From Mauremys mutica (taxonomy: Eukaryota; Chordata; Testudines; Geoemydidae), in contig NC_059072.1 in NCBI RefSeq assembly GCF_020497125.1, forward strand, positions 304,562,781 to 304,626,780: a DNA stretch of 64,000 bases, read 5' to 3'. Numbering within the stretch: the stretch's first letter is position 1; every line of letters begins with the position of its first letter. A program made the translations under genes and the position numbers. Of this stretch, positions 1-11,029 are shown piece after piece. Below the pieces are notes generated by a model. It saw nothing but the letters and a program-made list of their open reading frames with translations, did not search any database and was not told where the DNA came from.

Positions 1-1090
1 AGATGGCAGAAGACCTTCAGGAAAGGCCATAATAATTCACATATATAGAGAGCCATTGAATCTTATCAAGTTATTAATGAAATTATTAGTCTTTTTAATT
101 CTAAATGACTAAAATAGCCTCTTAGTTGGATGGCTAACTTTAATATCATATTGATTAAGATTTTGCCTAAGGGAACTTGCATTCTATACTAACAATCCAG
201 TCCAACGAGGAACCCATTTAACACTCTTATTAGCTCTATACAAAGATTAATTAAGCAATAATTTCTTCAAAATGGCTCCTCATCAGTGGTTAATAACAGA
301 TTTGTTAGTTAACTTCGTAAAGCAAGATCCACAGTGGTGAATGTTCTAGCAAGCTGGTTAATTGTTTTAATGATTTTTGCAGCTTTTATTGCTGATTTAA
401 ATTGTACTTCTCAATTTGTAACAGGAGTAATGTTCATAAATAATTATCCACAAGATGCTGTTATGGCAGCACAGATGGAAAAAGTCAGTCATTTAACTAG
501 AGGGGTTCTGGAATTCATTTAGAATGAAGGCCACAATTTACAGCAAGTAGTTCTTTTTAATGCATTTTCAAATAGATCTACGATTTCTTGGTTTAACATT
601 TTGATTTAAAATGTTTTTATTGTTGCTATCTAATAACATTTCATCATTTCCTTTTAACCTACACTCCAGAAAACATAAATGTCTCCACTACCAAGCAAAC
701 AAAACCCACAACCACAGCAGAAGTGAAGGCTGGGGCAGGTGAGAAACATCTAAGACCTATAAATAGGCCTGGCTATCAAATATAAAGACTCAAAGGTACA
801 TTAAAACTTACTATTGTAAAGTCTAGTAGAGCCCTTGCTAGATGCTGATGACTAGCATGTGACTGATTTCAACAATTACCTGTGCCTTGGAAAGATTTGC
901 AGTGAAAAAAAAGAAAAATACAGCCCCTATTAAGAGTTATGCTGACTTTTCATAGGCTCTTTCACAAGATACTGCCAGAAGCAGACAATTTCAATTACAC
1001 AGTGAAGACTAGATAAAGGACTTCTCTTTGCACCTGCAGACCTTGCATTGTTATAATCTGCATAAAACAAACAAATATATCTATCTAGTG
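1..1090. other. intergenic, no recognised element
   Basis: AT-rich sequence. The short open frames here are not similar to anything I recognise and show no coding signature. Confidence 0.6.
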
Positions 1091-1292
1091 CAGTAGTTCT
1101 CAAACTTTTATACTGGTGACCCCTTTCATATAGCAAGACTCCGAATGCAACCCCCCTTATAAATTAAAAACACTTTTTTATATATTTAACACCATTATAA
1201 ATGCTGGAAGCAAAGCAGGGTTTGGGGTGGAGGCTGAAAGCTCGTGACCCCCCCATGTAATAACCTCGTGACCCCCAGTTTGAGAACCCCTC
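1091..1292 (-). mobile_element. hAT-type MITE (copy 1)
   Basis: Starts CAGTAGTTCTCAAACTTT and ends GTTTGAGAACCCCTC, imperfect terminal inverted repeats of hAT/Charlie type. The flanking 8-mers atctagtg (1083-1090) and atcaagtg (1293-1300) match at 7 of 8 bases, the size of a hAT target-site duplication. The interior is nearly the same as the copy at 9210-9432. It has no coding capacity. The strand is arbitrary. Confidence 0.8.
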
Positions 1293-1300
1293 ATCAAGTG

Positions 1301-2016
1301 TAAGCCAGGGTCTGAATGAGCTCTCCTCTGCCATCTGTTGTTGAACTGGGGGGAAAAGACCTCAGGAACAGACTGTATTTGCATAGACACACCTACTTTG
1401 CCTCAGTGATCAGCAGACAGACCTACCTTGCCAAAGAGATCGATTTTGGCGTTTTGGGTTAAGATCCACTTTAGTCTTGGATGCAGGAGCAGTGAAATTT
1501 AATTATCCTTATCGTTAGCATAACAGACAGCAGAATTATACTTAATATGCCATAATTGAGGGAGTTACCCTACACTGAACCCCACTCACTAAGTAGGGGA
1601 TAGTGATGTTAACTTCAAGTGAAAGTCAGAGCGGGTGTGTGCTGTTTCTGAGGGTATTCAGGGTTGTGTGGCATCTCACCAACACCTGCCTTTAGCAAGA
1701 GGAAACCTTCTTTTTGGCTCCTCTAGATCAGCTCCCTGAAACTCTGAGGCTTTAGCAGCACAAGCAATACCATCCAGTAGTGATAGGCACACAGTGACCT
1801 TCAAGTTCTCTGAGCATTCCCCCTTTCCAATGAACACTCAACAGAATTACTAGGTCTGCTGTTCTCAAAGGAACACTACACACCAGCTTGTAAGATTCAA
1901 CTCAGGACCAGCACTTGCTTACCACCACGGCATTAGATATATTTATAGTGAAAACAAGAATATGTTTATTATCAAAGAATAGAGATTCAAGTGATAGTGA
2001 ATAAGAACACTGGAAA
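1301..2016. other. intergenic, unassigned repeat-like sequence
   Basis: No gene was seen. The part at about 1640-2000 has the look of retroviral LTR or untranslated sequence, but no defined ends, primer-binding site or coding part support such a call. Confidence 0.4.
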
Positions 2017-2343
2017 GAAGAGGTTACACTCACCTTGTGCAGCAACTGGAGTTCTTTGAGATATGTATCCCTATGGTTGTTCCACTTCAGGTATGCTCAC
2101 ACCCCACACAACTTTAATCAGAGGTACTTGGTAGTAGTCCCTGTTTGACCAGCGCATGCACCCTATGTATTCCTGTGCCCCACTCAGAGGCCATAGAGGG
2201 CTGCACGGGCAAACTGCCCTCAGTTCCTTCTCCATCACAAAGAGGTAACTCTAAAGCGGAAGGGAAGAAGTGCAGGTAGTGAAGCACCCATATGGACACA
2301 TATCTTGAAGAACTCCAGTTATTGCACAAGGTGAGTAACCTCT
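2017..2343. repeat. DIRS terminal module with inverted arms
   Basis: The left arm (about 2017-2090) begins AGGTTACACTCACCTTGTGC and contains AACTGGAGTTCTTTGAGATAT. The right arm (about 2275-2343) reads as its reverse complement (ATATCTTGAAGAACTCCAGT then GCACAAGGTGAGTAACCT). A spacer of about 185 bases separates them. Part of the arm recurs again at about 2358-2390 in direct orientation (TCCCTATGGGTGCTCCACTT). Confidence 0.75.
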
Positions 2344-2617
2344 CCTTCTTTTTAAAGTAGTGTCCCTATGGGTGCTCCACTTCAGGTGACTACCGAGAAG
2401 TACCCCCACTGGGAGAGGGGAGCCTTTGGAACCAAGTTCAAGACTCAAGACAAGATAATATTTCCAATTTAGAAGACTAGGCCACTGCAGAATGCTTGGA
2501 AAAGGTATGTATGGAGGTCCAAGTGGCAGCCTTACAAATGTCCAGAATAGGAATCCTCGTGAGTAATGCCATATATATATATATAGAGAGAGAGAGATCA
2601 TGGAATGGGCCAATACC

Positions 2618-3292
2618 CTAGGAGGCAGTTATATACCACAAATATTCTGGTGATTTTCTAAATGACTTAGTTCTGTTCAAATGAAAGGCTAATGCCCTCC
2701 TAACATCCAAAGTGTGCAAAACAGCCTCCTCTCTGGACTCATACAGCTTTGAGGGGAAAAAAACACAAGATGGATAACTTGGATGACACCTTGGGTAAAA
2801 ATTTTGTGTGTGGACTTCATTTACAGTATTTTTTTTCAAGGACAAAGTTGAGGGCACACCACTACTAGAGACTCTTTCTCCAACCCTTTGGATGGCGGTA
2901 ACAGCCACCAGCAAGGCCATCTTCAGAGATAAATTAATGAGAGAAGTAGCTGCTTTTGGCTCAAAAGGAGGATCCATAAATCCTAAATTCAAATCCAAAA
3001 TCAGGGTGGGTTCCTTTACTGGAGGGGAAAGGTTCTCCAACCTTACAGTTATGGGAAGAGCGAAAACTGAGAATCTCTCAACCAGGGAATAAAAGGCTAT
3101 TATAGCCACCAAGTGGTTCCTGATAGAACTCAGAGATAGTTCTGTCTTTTTGGTCTCTAGGAGGTAATCTAGAAGTATTGAGAGGGAAGAGTGAGCAGAT
3201 GGAAAATGTCTCTGGACACACGGATGGCTGAACCTTTTCCACCTGTGATGGTAAATATAGCTTGTGGAATCTTTTCTACTGTTCAATAACAC
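2618..3292 (-). pseudogene. DIRS tyrosine recombinase, partial
   Basis: The 224-residue frame contains LLETKKTELSLSSIRNHLVA (N-terminal core-binding part), then a catalytic-domain stretch with AIQRVGERVSS at the first-Arg position and VLHTLDVRRALAFHLNRTK near the end, typical of DIRS recombinases. The frame stops before a clear catalytic Tyr segment. The Arg-x-x-Glu region is preserved as RVGERV. It lies downstream of the RT in element order, as expected. Confidence 0.7.
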
Positions 3293-4414
3293 CTGTTGTA
3301 CCTCCTCAGAAGTAGTAGACTCTTATTCCCACAAACCACTGAGGAGCCAAACTTTGAGACCGAAGAATCTTCAGATTGGGGTGAAGAGTCCTACTAGCAT
3401 CTTGAGAAAGAACATGAGGCATGGGTGGAAGGCTGATTACCTGACAAGTGCATGGGTGAAATACATCTGTCTGGGCCACGTTGGAACTATTAATATGATC
3501 TTGCTTGATTTTGTTTACCACTTTCAGAATCCAGGGTATTAGTGGAAATGCATATAGAAGGCCTCTTGCTCATTGAACAAGGAAGGAATTTCCCAATGAG
3601 AAAGGGCCTCACATCCCCAGTCCCTGCCAAAGTGTTTACATTTCCTGTTGTTAACCATGGAAAAGAGATCTATTTCTGGAAATCCACAAGCCAGAAAGAT
3701 TTGATTGAGAATCCAGGAATCTAACTCCCAGCATAGTTGTGGGAGAAGTATATCTGAGGTCATTCACTATCCTGTTTTGTTCCCTGGGAGGTAAGCTGCT
3801 GAGATTAGGATGCAATTGGCTATGCACCAGTTCCAAAGCTTTATCACTGTAGCACAAAGGAAAGGAGATCTGACCCCTCCATGTCAATTGATATAAAACA
3901 TGCAAGGCTATGTTGTCTGTCGAGATCTTTATGGACCTGTCTCTGATTAAAGTCAGGAAGTGGATACAAGCATTCCTGTCGGCTCTCAGCTCGAGGAGGT
4001 TGATATGTGGTCATGCCTCTTATGCAGACCATTTGCTCTGAGTGTTGGAAGTCCCTAAATACGCTGTCCCCTCTCTCCCCCCACCCACAGCTCATCAGGG
4101 TTGCATCTGTTGTTATGGTGATGGAAGGAGGAAATTGAACAAATGAAATCCCCATGCAGACATTATCTGGATCTTTCCACCAATTGAGAGAATTTCGTGC
4201 TTGACAAGGGACCAACATCAGCTTGTTCAGGCTGTGTTTGTTTGGAGTATATAAACAGTCCTGAGCCAACCCAAAACATCAAAAACAGAGCTTGGAATGT
4301 TGTGTCACAAAGGTGCAAATTGCCATATGTGTGAGTAGTTAAAGACAAATTCTTATTGATGTCTGTGGGCTGATTTGAATTTTTGAGATGAGATTTGTTA
4401 ACATCAAGAATCTG

Positions 4415-5149
4415 TCAGAGGGAAGATAAGTCCGGGCTGATATTGCATCTAAGGATGGCTCCTATAAACTCTAGTCTTTGTACCAGCCTCAAAGTGGATT
4501 TCTCAATGTTGAGCTGCAAACCTAGCTCACAAAACAGGGATCTTATCTTTATGGCAGCGAAAACCTCATTGTAAGATTGGCCCTTGAGTAGCCAGTTCAT
4601 CCCAAGGTGCCGAAGGTAAGCTGCGACCACTGCCAATATGTTCAAGAACACTCTTGGGGCAAAAGAAAGGCCAAAAGGAATTACATGATACTGGAAGTAA
4701 TCCCGATCTATCAAAAACTTCAGGAATTGTTTGTGAGATGGATGAATTTCAGTATGAAAATAGGCATTGTGAAGATTGAGGGCTGAAAACCAGTCTCGCA
4801 GTTGTAATGATGGAATTATAACTGAGAGAGTCACCATCCTGAATTTTTCTGATTTCACAAAGTTGTTTAGGAGTATTACAGCCAAGATCAGTCTCCATCC
4901 CCCATTCTTTTTCATGACCAAAAAATAGTTGGAATAAAAGCCCCTCCCCCTCTGTGTTGAACTGGAACTGGTTCTACAGCTCCTATGTGCAGAATGGAGT
5001 TGACTTCCTGTTTTAAAAGGTACTTGTGAGAGGTGTTCCTGAGGCGAGACAAGGAACAGAGGTAGATAGAGGAGAAGGAGATAAAATTGATGGATTACCC
5101 CGGTTTTATAACCTCCAGCACTCATTTGGCTGACATAATTTGCTCCCAT
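4415..5149 (-). pseudogene. DIRS reverse transcriptase fragment, catalytic residues lost
   Basis: The 244-residue frame holds RT landmarks: NGGWRLILAVILLNNF (finger region), WFSALNLHNAYFHTEIHPSH (motif A), FGLSFAPRVF (motif B) and LGLQLNIEKS (motif D/E region). In the DIRS family motif A normally carries Asp before AYFH, and here it is Asn. The Asp-Asp catalytic box expected after motif B is absent: the sequence passes from YLRHLGMN straight to WLLKGQS. The enzyme is therefore dead although the frame is open. Confidence 0.8.
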
Positions 5150-6522
5150 CAGGATTGAAAGTGGGAGAGACTGTCATAGATATGGCCACTGTTGTAGATA
5201 TGGATCGAGCAATAGTGTTGGTCACATCCAGTAAGGCCTGTAGTGATGTTCTAGCTAACAGTTTGCCCTTGTTAATAGCCTGAAACTGTTCACGCTGTTC
5301 AGCTGGCAGCTGCTCGGTATAGGCGGTGAACTTGGCATAATTTGAGTGGTTGTACTTTGCCATGGGAACTTGATAGTTCACAATCCTGAATTGAAGAGCT
5401 GGGAAGGAGTAGGTCTTTCTGCAGAAATAGATCTAGATGTTTTTGTTCCCTCTCATACAACATGTTTTTTTCCTGGTGTAGTCAGCCATGACCATTCACT
5501 GCCTCCACAATCAGGGAGTTTGGTACTGGATGCATAAACAAAAATTCAGAATCCTTAGCTGGGACGTAATATTTTCTTTTGGCCCTTTTAGGCATTGGTG
5601 GTATCATCACAGGGGTCTGCCAGAGGGATCTGGCAGGATTCAACAGAGTCTCATTGAAAGGCAGGGCAACCCCAGTGACGTGAGTCCTTTGAAGAATATC
5701 CAAGAGCTTATGCTGCAGCTTTCTGATTGATTCCGAAGTGATCTGTAAGGAAACTGTGATGCATTTTATTAGCTCCTGGAAGTGTTTGAAGTCATCAACT
5801 GGGGGAGGTATAACCACTTCATCTGGTGAAGATGAAGAAATATTCATTTGCAGAGTAGCCTCTTTATCTGCCCTGGCTTCCTACTCCTCAGACAACTCTT
5901 GTACCTGAGGTAGCTGAGGAGGGATGTGGATGGATGAGTTCTCCCTCTGTAGTTCCTGTGAAAGAGACTAGAGGTATAGAAAAATTGTTGCTGATATGCA
6001 GTCTAAGGATCCTAGTATGAACACTGGAGAGGTGGCATCCACTGGTGCTCGAACCAGGTTGGATAGGTATGGGCTTGTCTCTGATATAACTCCCCCTTCT
6101 TCTCAAAAGGGTCAGGAAGGAATTCCTTTAATTGATGAATAGGGGAATCTAGGACTGAAATATCTGAGTTGGAGGAGAATTCAAACGGGGGAGCCCCTCC
6201 ACTCTGAAGGTGTTAGAGAGTTGACTGTTACTGGGGAAAGGTCCCACCTCGGTGATCAAGCTTGTCTTGGTACCGATAATCATTCAATACCCATTAACAA
6301 GGGGACTCTGGTTCCTTCGATACAAATAAGTGCCTGGAGTATCTGAACTCCTGCAGCATCGGGTGGGGTTTGAGCAACGGTGCTCCATTCCCCTGTCAGT
6401 GGTGTGGGCAGATGCAGTCCCACTAAGTCTTTTCTGGCAGAAGTAGCCGGGACAAACAAGGATGTCTTGGGAGGTGCCAAGACCATTTGAGAAATGTGGT
6501 GTCTTCCTTGTAATGAAGCCAT
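5106..6522 (-). pseudogene. DIRS gag-like region, frameshifted
   Basis: Minus-strand frames at 6522-6280, 5847-5482 and 5381-5106 are separate pieces of one decayed reading frame. The last reads MAKYNHSNYAKF and then LLARTSLQALLD, which resembles the C-terminal gag-like region of vertebrate DIRS elements. It ends just before the reverse transcriptase frame. Several frame changes show loss of function. Confidence 0.6.
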
Positions 6523-6580
6523 CTAGTGGTCAACTTGGATACAGACTGAACTCAAGGAGACCGTAGGTACTGCTCTCATA

Positions 6581-6800
6581 GGGTGCCTCTACACTGGAAT
6601 AAAAGATCCATGGCATGGGTGTGGCTGGTCCAGGTCAGCTGTCTCAGGCCAACAGGGCTCAGGCTGTGGGGATAAAAATTGCTATGTAGATGTTTGAGCT
6701 CAGGCTGGAGCTTGAGCTCTGGGGCCCTCTCACCTTGCATGGTCCCAGAGCTCAGACTACAGCCAAAGCCCAAATGTTTACATAGCAATTTTACAGCCCT
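6581..6800. mobile_element. MITE-like short repeat
   Basis: The ends are GGTGCCTCTACACTGG and ACATAGCAATTTTACAGCCC. An internal copy of the end (AAAATTGCTATGTAGATG at about 6677) and GAGCTC-rich inner parts match a common turtle short DNA-transposon pattern. No target duplication was resolved. Confidence 0.45.
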
Positions 6801-8108
6801 TCAGCCCAACCCCCATGTGTGAACTGTGCGGTGCTCTCTCAATGCTGCGGGAAGCAGCTCAGATCGAGATAGATCATCACCTGCTGATGTACAGCACCTC
6901 AGAGTAAAGATGAGGTAGACCACAGGCCACCATGAGGAATACCTTGGACCACATTCCAAAATGTGTTACTGCAGAGGGGTCAAATAGCAGGAGTCTAATT
7001 CTTTCCAAAGACTGCTCTTTTTAGTTTTATTATTTAAATCCACAATCACAAAACATCTCTAATCACATCAAGTACAGCGTGTCATGCTTGGGAATGCTCC
7101 AGAATCCATTTGCTGCTGCTGTAAGTTACAGAAATTCAATAATTCAGATTAGTAGAAATCCAGTACAGATGTTTTGCCTGCTCTCCATTTAATTTGCTGG
7201 TCACACCAGACACACACGTCCCCTTCAGAAATCTGAACCTCCTATCAAGGAAAAATACATTTCAGTGGTAATCAGGGCCCAATAACAATAGTCAAAAGAT
7301 GATGCTGGTACCGTTAACCTGTTACACTTGCTCCTCTTTTGACACTCAAATCAATACACCACTGACTAGTTGCTCTGAACATTGTCAGAAATATTTGTGT
7401 TGCTGTAAAGACAAACAAAACAAAAGAGAGTCTTCTTCATTGTTCTTAAAGGCTAAAGTGCTGAAAACCAATATCTGCAGTTTAAAAGCAAGCACAGAAG
7501 GAAAACATCTTTCCAGGTATTAGAGGTATCACTTTGGGAGTATGTTGATTTAGTCATGTCATTCTCTTCACAGTTCACACTTCTTTCTACAAGTGAAAAT
7601 GAGAGTTGAATCACCCATATGTAAACATGATTATTCCTCTTCATCCAGAAGTGTGTGGCTGATGTATACCCCTTGCCAAATGGGGAAAAAAAAAATCAGA
7701 CTATGAAATTCCTTGTCCAGCTGCCTAGTTCATTAACTAACCAGTATATTTTATTACAGGCTTCAGCAATTTAATGTGAAATGGGCCCATTTTATGCTAC
7801 CATGGTATATGAGCAATGTGAAATTGCTTTTTTGCTTTTCCTAAAAAGGTACTCAAGTGTCGTCCTAACTTGAATGTTTCCTTATGAACAAACACAGCAG
7901 CAATGCAGTATTTCCTTTGATGACATTTGCATATACACTGAGAGGCTATTGCTACAGTGCTCCCACTGAAACACTCATGTACCCACATAAAAATGCACAA
8001 GGGATGTAACAAATTTGCCTTTCATTTGTTTGAGATGACTCTAAGACCAGTGCTAATATCAGTATATTTTAGTCTTCAGGTGATTTAACAAGCTCTCACA
8101 CTTCCACT
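6801..8108. other. intergenic, nothing recognised
   Basis: Moderate AT content. No supported gene, RNA or repeat. Confidence 0.5.
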
Positions 8109-9010
8109 AGGGCCGCCCAGAGAGGGGAGCAAGTGGGGCAATTTGCCCCAGGCCCCCCAGGGGCCCCCACAAGAATGCTCCAGCCCTGGCTCCACCTCCG
8201 CCTTCCCCCATCCCCTCAGCGCGCCGCGTCCAGGAGCGGCCATGGACAGAGCTAAAGTGGCGTGGCTCTGCTGCGGCCTGAGCTCCTCCCCACTCAGAGC
8301 TGCATGGTAAGGGGGCGGGGCCTGAGCTCCTCCCCGCTCAGAGCCGCATGGTGGGGGGGGGGGCTGAGCTCCTCCCCACTCAGAGCCGCATGGTAAGGGG
8401 GCGGGGCTGCGAGCTCCGGTCCCGCCGGAGCCACGCTACTGCAGCGCTGTCCAGGGGCCAGGGCAGCTCCTGAACGTGGCGCATTGAGGCTCCAAGAGAG
8501 GGGAGAGGCAGGGGTAACCCAGGAGCGGCCCTGAACAGAGCTAAAGCAGTGTGGCTCAGGCAGGACCTGAGCTCCTCCCAGCTCGGAGCTGTGTGGTAAG
8601 GGGCGGGGCTGCGAGCTCCAGGCCGACTGGCAGGAGCTCAGGTCCCGCTGGAGCCATGCCACTGCAGCGCTGCCCGGGGCTTCTCCTGGACACGGTGCGC
8701 TGAGGCTCCAAGAAAGCGAGGAGGTGGTGGTGGGGGTTGGATAAGGGGCAGTCCCAGGGACAGTCAGGGGAAATGGAGGGGGCAGAGGTTTGGGGGGGAG
8801 GTCAGGGAGCAGGGGGTTGGATCATGGGCATTCCGGGGGTCTGTCAGGACTCGGGGGGGTGGATGGGGTCAGGGCAGTCAGGGAACAGGGGTGGTTGGGG
8901 GGGGCTTCGGGGGGCCAGTGAGAGGACAAGGAGCAGGATGGGTCAGGGATTCTGAGGGGGACAGTCAGTGGATGGGGGTCAGATAGGGGGCAGGGCCAGG
9001 CTGTTTGGGG
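8109..9010. repeat. GC-rich tandem-repeat block beginning with a MITE end
   Basis: Opens AGGGCCGCCCAGAGAGG and continues CAATTTGCCCCAGGCC, the same end as the short element at 10392-10555. Then come about three tandem units of 41-44 bases at 8279-8407 (each CTGAGCTCCTCCCC followed by CTCAGAGC, GCATGGT and a G run), a diverged copy at about 8568-8610, and a G-rich minisatellite of GGTCAGGG/GGGGACAGTCAG type at 8735-9000. The open frames across it follow from its composition and are not genes. Confidence 0.65.
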
Positions 9011-9209
9011 AGGCACAGCCTTCCCTACCCTAAAGCTCATTTAGCAGTGTGTGTTAATTAGCTGTCTGCAAGCCTCAAAGAGCTGTTATCTTTTCCATGG
9101 GGGAGGATCACATGAGAAGAGCAATATCCTACACCACCTACCTCCTTCCCAACCCTACCAAGGGCGACCCTCCTTCCCTGCATTCCCCAAGGCTCCAGAG
9201 GTTTTAATT

Positions 9210-9432
9210 CAGTGGTTCTCAAACTTTTGTACTGGTGACCCCTTTCACATAGCAAACCTCTGAGTGTGACACTCCCCCCCTTATAAATTAAAAACACTTT
9301 TAAAATATATTTAACACTATTATAAATGCTGGAGGCAAAGCGGGGTTTGAGGTGGAGGCTGACAGCTCGCAACCCCCAATAATAACTTTGTGACCCCCTG
9401 AGGGGTCCCAAACCCCCATTTGAGAACCCCTG
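9210..9432 (-). mobile_element. hAT-type MITE (copy 2)
   Basis: Starts CAGTGGTTCTCAAACTTT and ends GTTTGAGAACCCCTGGG. The interior aligns with the copy at 1091-1292 (shared TTATAAATTAAAAACACTTT and TATAAATGCTGGAGGCAAAG). Flanks ttttaatt and atttaatt are a possible duplication, offset a few bases at the right end. The strand is arbitrary. Confidence 0.75.
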
Positions 9433-9661
9433 GGGTCATTTAATTTTAGCACCCTATGTCCATTCACATGCATGTGCTATTTTGAACATTTCAGTTTTCA
9501 CAACAAAAGCTCATCCCAGATTCTGGAACAAGCTCAAATGCTCGGTTCGTGGAGTATGTACATAAGCTATACTAAAGACAAACCCACAGTAACTGTCTCG
9601 TTTGTGAGGGACCCCATGGAGCCAGTCTCTAGGAAACAGATACATACATGGAGGTTAAGTC

Positions 9662-9874
9662 CATTAATGACTATTAGCCAGGATGGGTAAGGAATGGTGT
9701 CCCTAGCCTCTGTTTGTCAGAGGGCGGAGATGGATGGCAGGAGAGAGATCATTTGATTATTACCTGTTAGGTTCACCCCCTCTGGGGCACTTGGCATTGG
9801 CCACTGTCGGTAGACAGGATACTGGGCTGGATGGACCTTTGATCTGACCTAGTATGGCCATTCTTATGTTCTAA
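9662..9874 (+). mobile_element. CR1 LINE 3' end
   Basis: The sequence runs from CTATTAGCCAGGATGGGTAA to CAGGATACTGGGCTGGATGG and ends ATGGCCATTCTTATGTTC, the characteristic 3' end of a turtle CR1 family. The copy at 25597-26040 is the reverse complement of the same family (CATAAGAACAGCCATACTGG). It is 5' truncated. Confidence 0.8.
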
Positions 9875-10391
9875 GCTAAATGAACCCAAAGTTATGGAGA
9901 CAGATATGAGTCAAGGAAGCCAGCAGAGTATCAGAAACCTGGAAAAATCTCTCACTGGATGGGCTCAGGCATTTGATCACAATTGCTGAGCTGGTTCAAA
10001 AGTTTTGGATTTTTTAAAGCAGTTTTTAATTGTTTCTTTAAACAAACACAGCAAGTAGCAAATATTTGGCCACATACTTCTGAAACCCCAAACCATGTTC
10101 AGGTTTTGGCAGACTAATTTCAGCTTTTCAATTAAAAAAACCACAACAAATTTGGAAGGAAAGCAGACATCGTCCGTGATTTTTTTCTGCTTTTTAAAAA
10201 CCCCTAGTTTTCGATCCAAAAAAAGTTTTGATGGAAAATATTTGTCCAACCCTTTTAATGAGCTTTAGTGCCTTTTAGCACTAGCTGATGCTGAGAACCA
10301 GTGATACCTTGCAAAGGTGACTTGAAAAGAAGTTCTCTCAAAACTAGGTTTGTGCCGAGATGTGGAAGGTTTTTAAATGTTTATTTTTCCC
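9875..10391. other. intergenic, probable unclassified repeat at about 9990-10250
   Basis: A run rich in AAA/TTT with CCCCTAGTTTTCGATCC and GATGGAAAATATTTGTCC resembles short reptile repeats I have seen but cannot name. No gene. Confidence 0.3.
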
Positions 10392-10555
10392 AGGGCTGCC
10401 CAGGGGAGGGGCGGCGGCAAGTGGGGCAATTTGCCTCGGGCCCCGCAGGGACACCTACAAGAATATCGTATTCTATAATATTGCAACTTTTCTTTATGGA
10501 AGGGGCCCCTGAAATTGCTTTGCCCCAGGCCCCCTGAATCCTCTGGGCGGCTCTG
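10392..10555. mobile_element. 164-bp MITE with GC-rich terminal inverted repeats
   Basis: Starts AGGGCTGCCCAGGGG and ends CCTCTGGGCGGCTCT, imperfect inverted repeats. An inner second pair, CAATTTGCCTCGGGCCCC and TTGCTTTGCCCCAGGCCCC, is also present. It shares its left end with 8109. No clear target duplication. Confidence 0.6.
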
Positions 10556-11029
10556 ACTTCCACCTGGATCACAGGAGACAGTAATTTATGTTATGATGTC
10601 CTCAGATGAAAAAACATGCTAAAAATTTGAAAGCTATTAATGCAGTGTTAACTAGAAGTATGCAGAGTGAACTAAATCAATAAAATACACATTTATGAAT
10701 CATTCTGCAGTGACTCACTCATTCTAGAATGTACTGTACACACTCAAATTTGTATGCCAAAAAAAGGGGGAATGGGCTAGAGTACAGAAATTAAAAATGA
10801 AAGGGATAAATATCTCACAAAATTTATTATTCTATAATTTCCAGTTTACTTCTGAGTTCAGATTCTGACAGTAAGTGACTGTTTCGACAAAATTTGCAAG
10901 GGAGGATACCACTGCCTAGCAGTGGGGAACAGAGCACATGTTGCTCAGTATGGACACAATAACATGCAACATTCGCTGAAAAAATATTTCCTTTTATCAG
11001 TTGAATTTGCCACTTCTCCATTTCACTGA
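10556..11029. other. intergenic, nothing recognised
   Basis: AT-rich. The short open frame at 10827-11021 on the minus strand has no recognised similarity. Confidence 0.5.

Larger units (their letters stand above)
2017..6530 (-). mobile_element. DIRS-type tyrosine-recombinase retrotransposon, decayed
   Basis: Minus-strand frames give, in element order, a gag-like part (about 6520-5110), reverse transcriptase (5149-4415), a probable RNase H interval (about 4350-3700) and a tyrosine recombinase (3292-2618). This order is typical of DIRS elements. The left (3') edge carries an inverted-repeat module at 2017-2343. No matching terminal repeat was recognised at the right edge, so the 5' end is approximate and may be truncated. 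Frames are broken between domains, so the copy is inactive. Confidence 0.8.

Noticed and set aside
1640..2000. Possible retroviral LTR-like stretch
   Set aside because: No paired LTR, primer-binding site, polypurine tract or coding remnant was found next to it.
2571..2596. Short (AT)n(GA)n run
   Set aside because: An ordinary microsatellite inside the DIRS element, without further meaning.
8294..8662. 122-residue minus-strand frame
   Set aside because: It spans the tandem GC-rich units, and the repeated peptide mirrors the DNA repeat.
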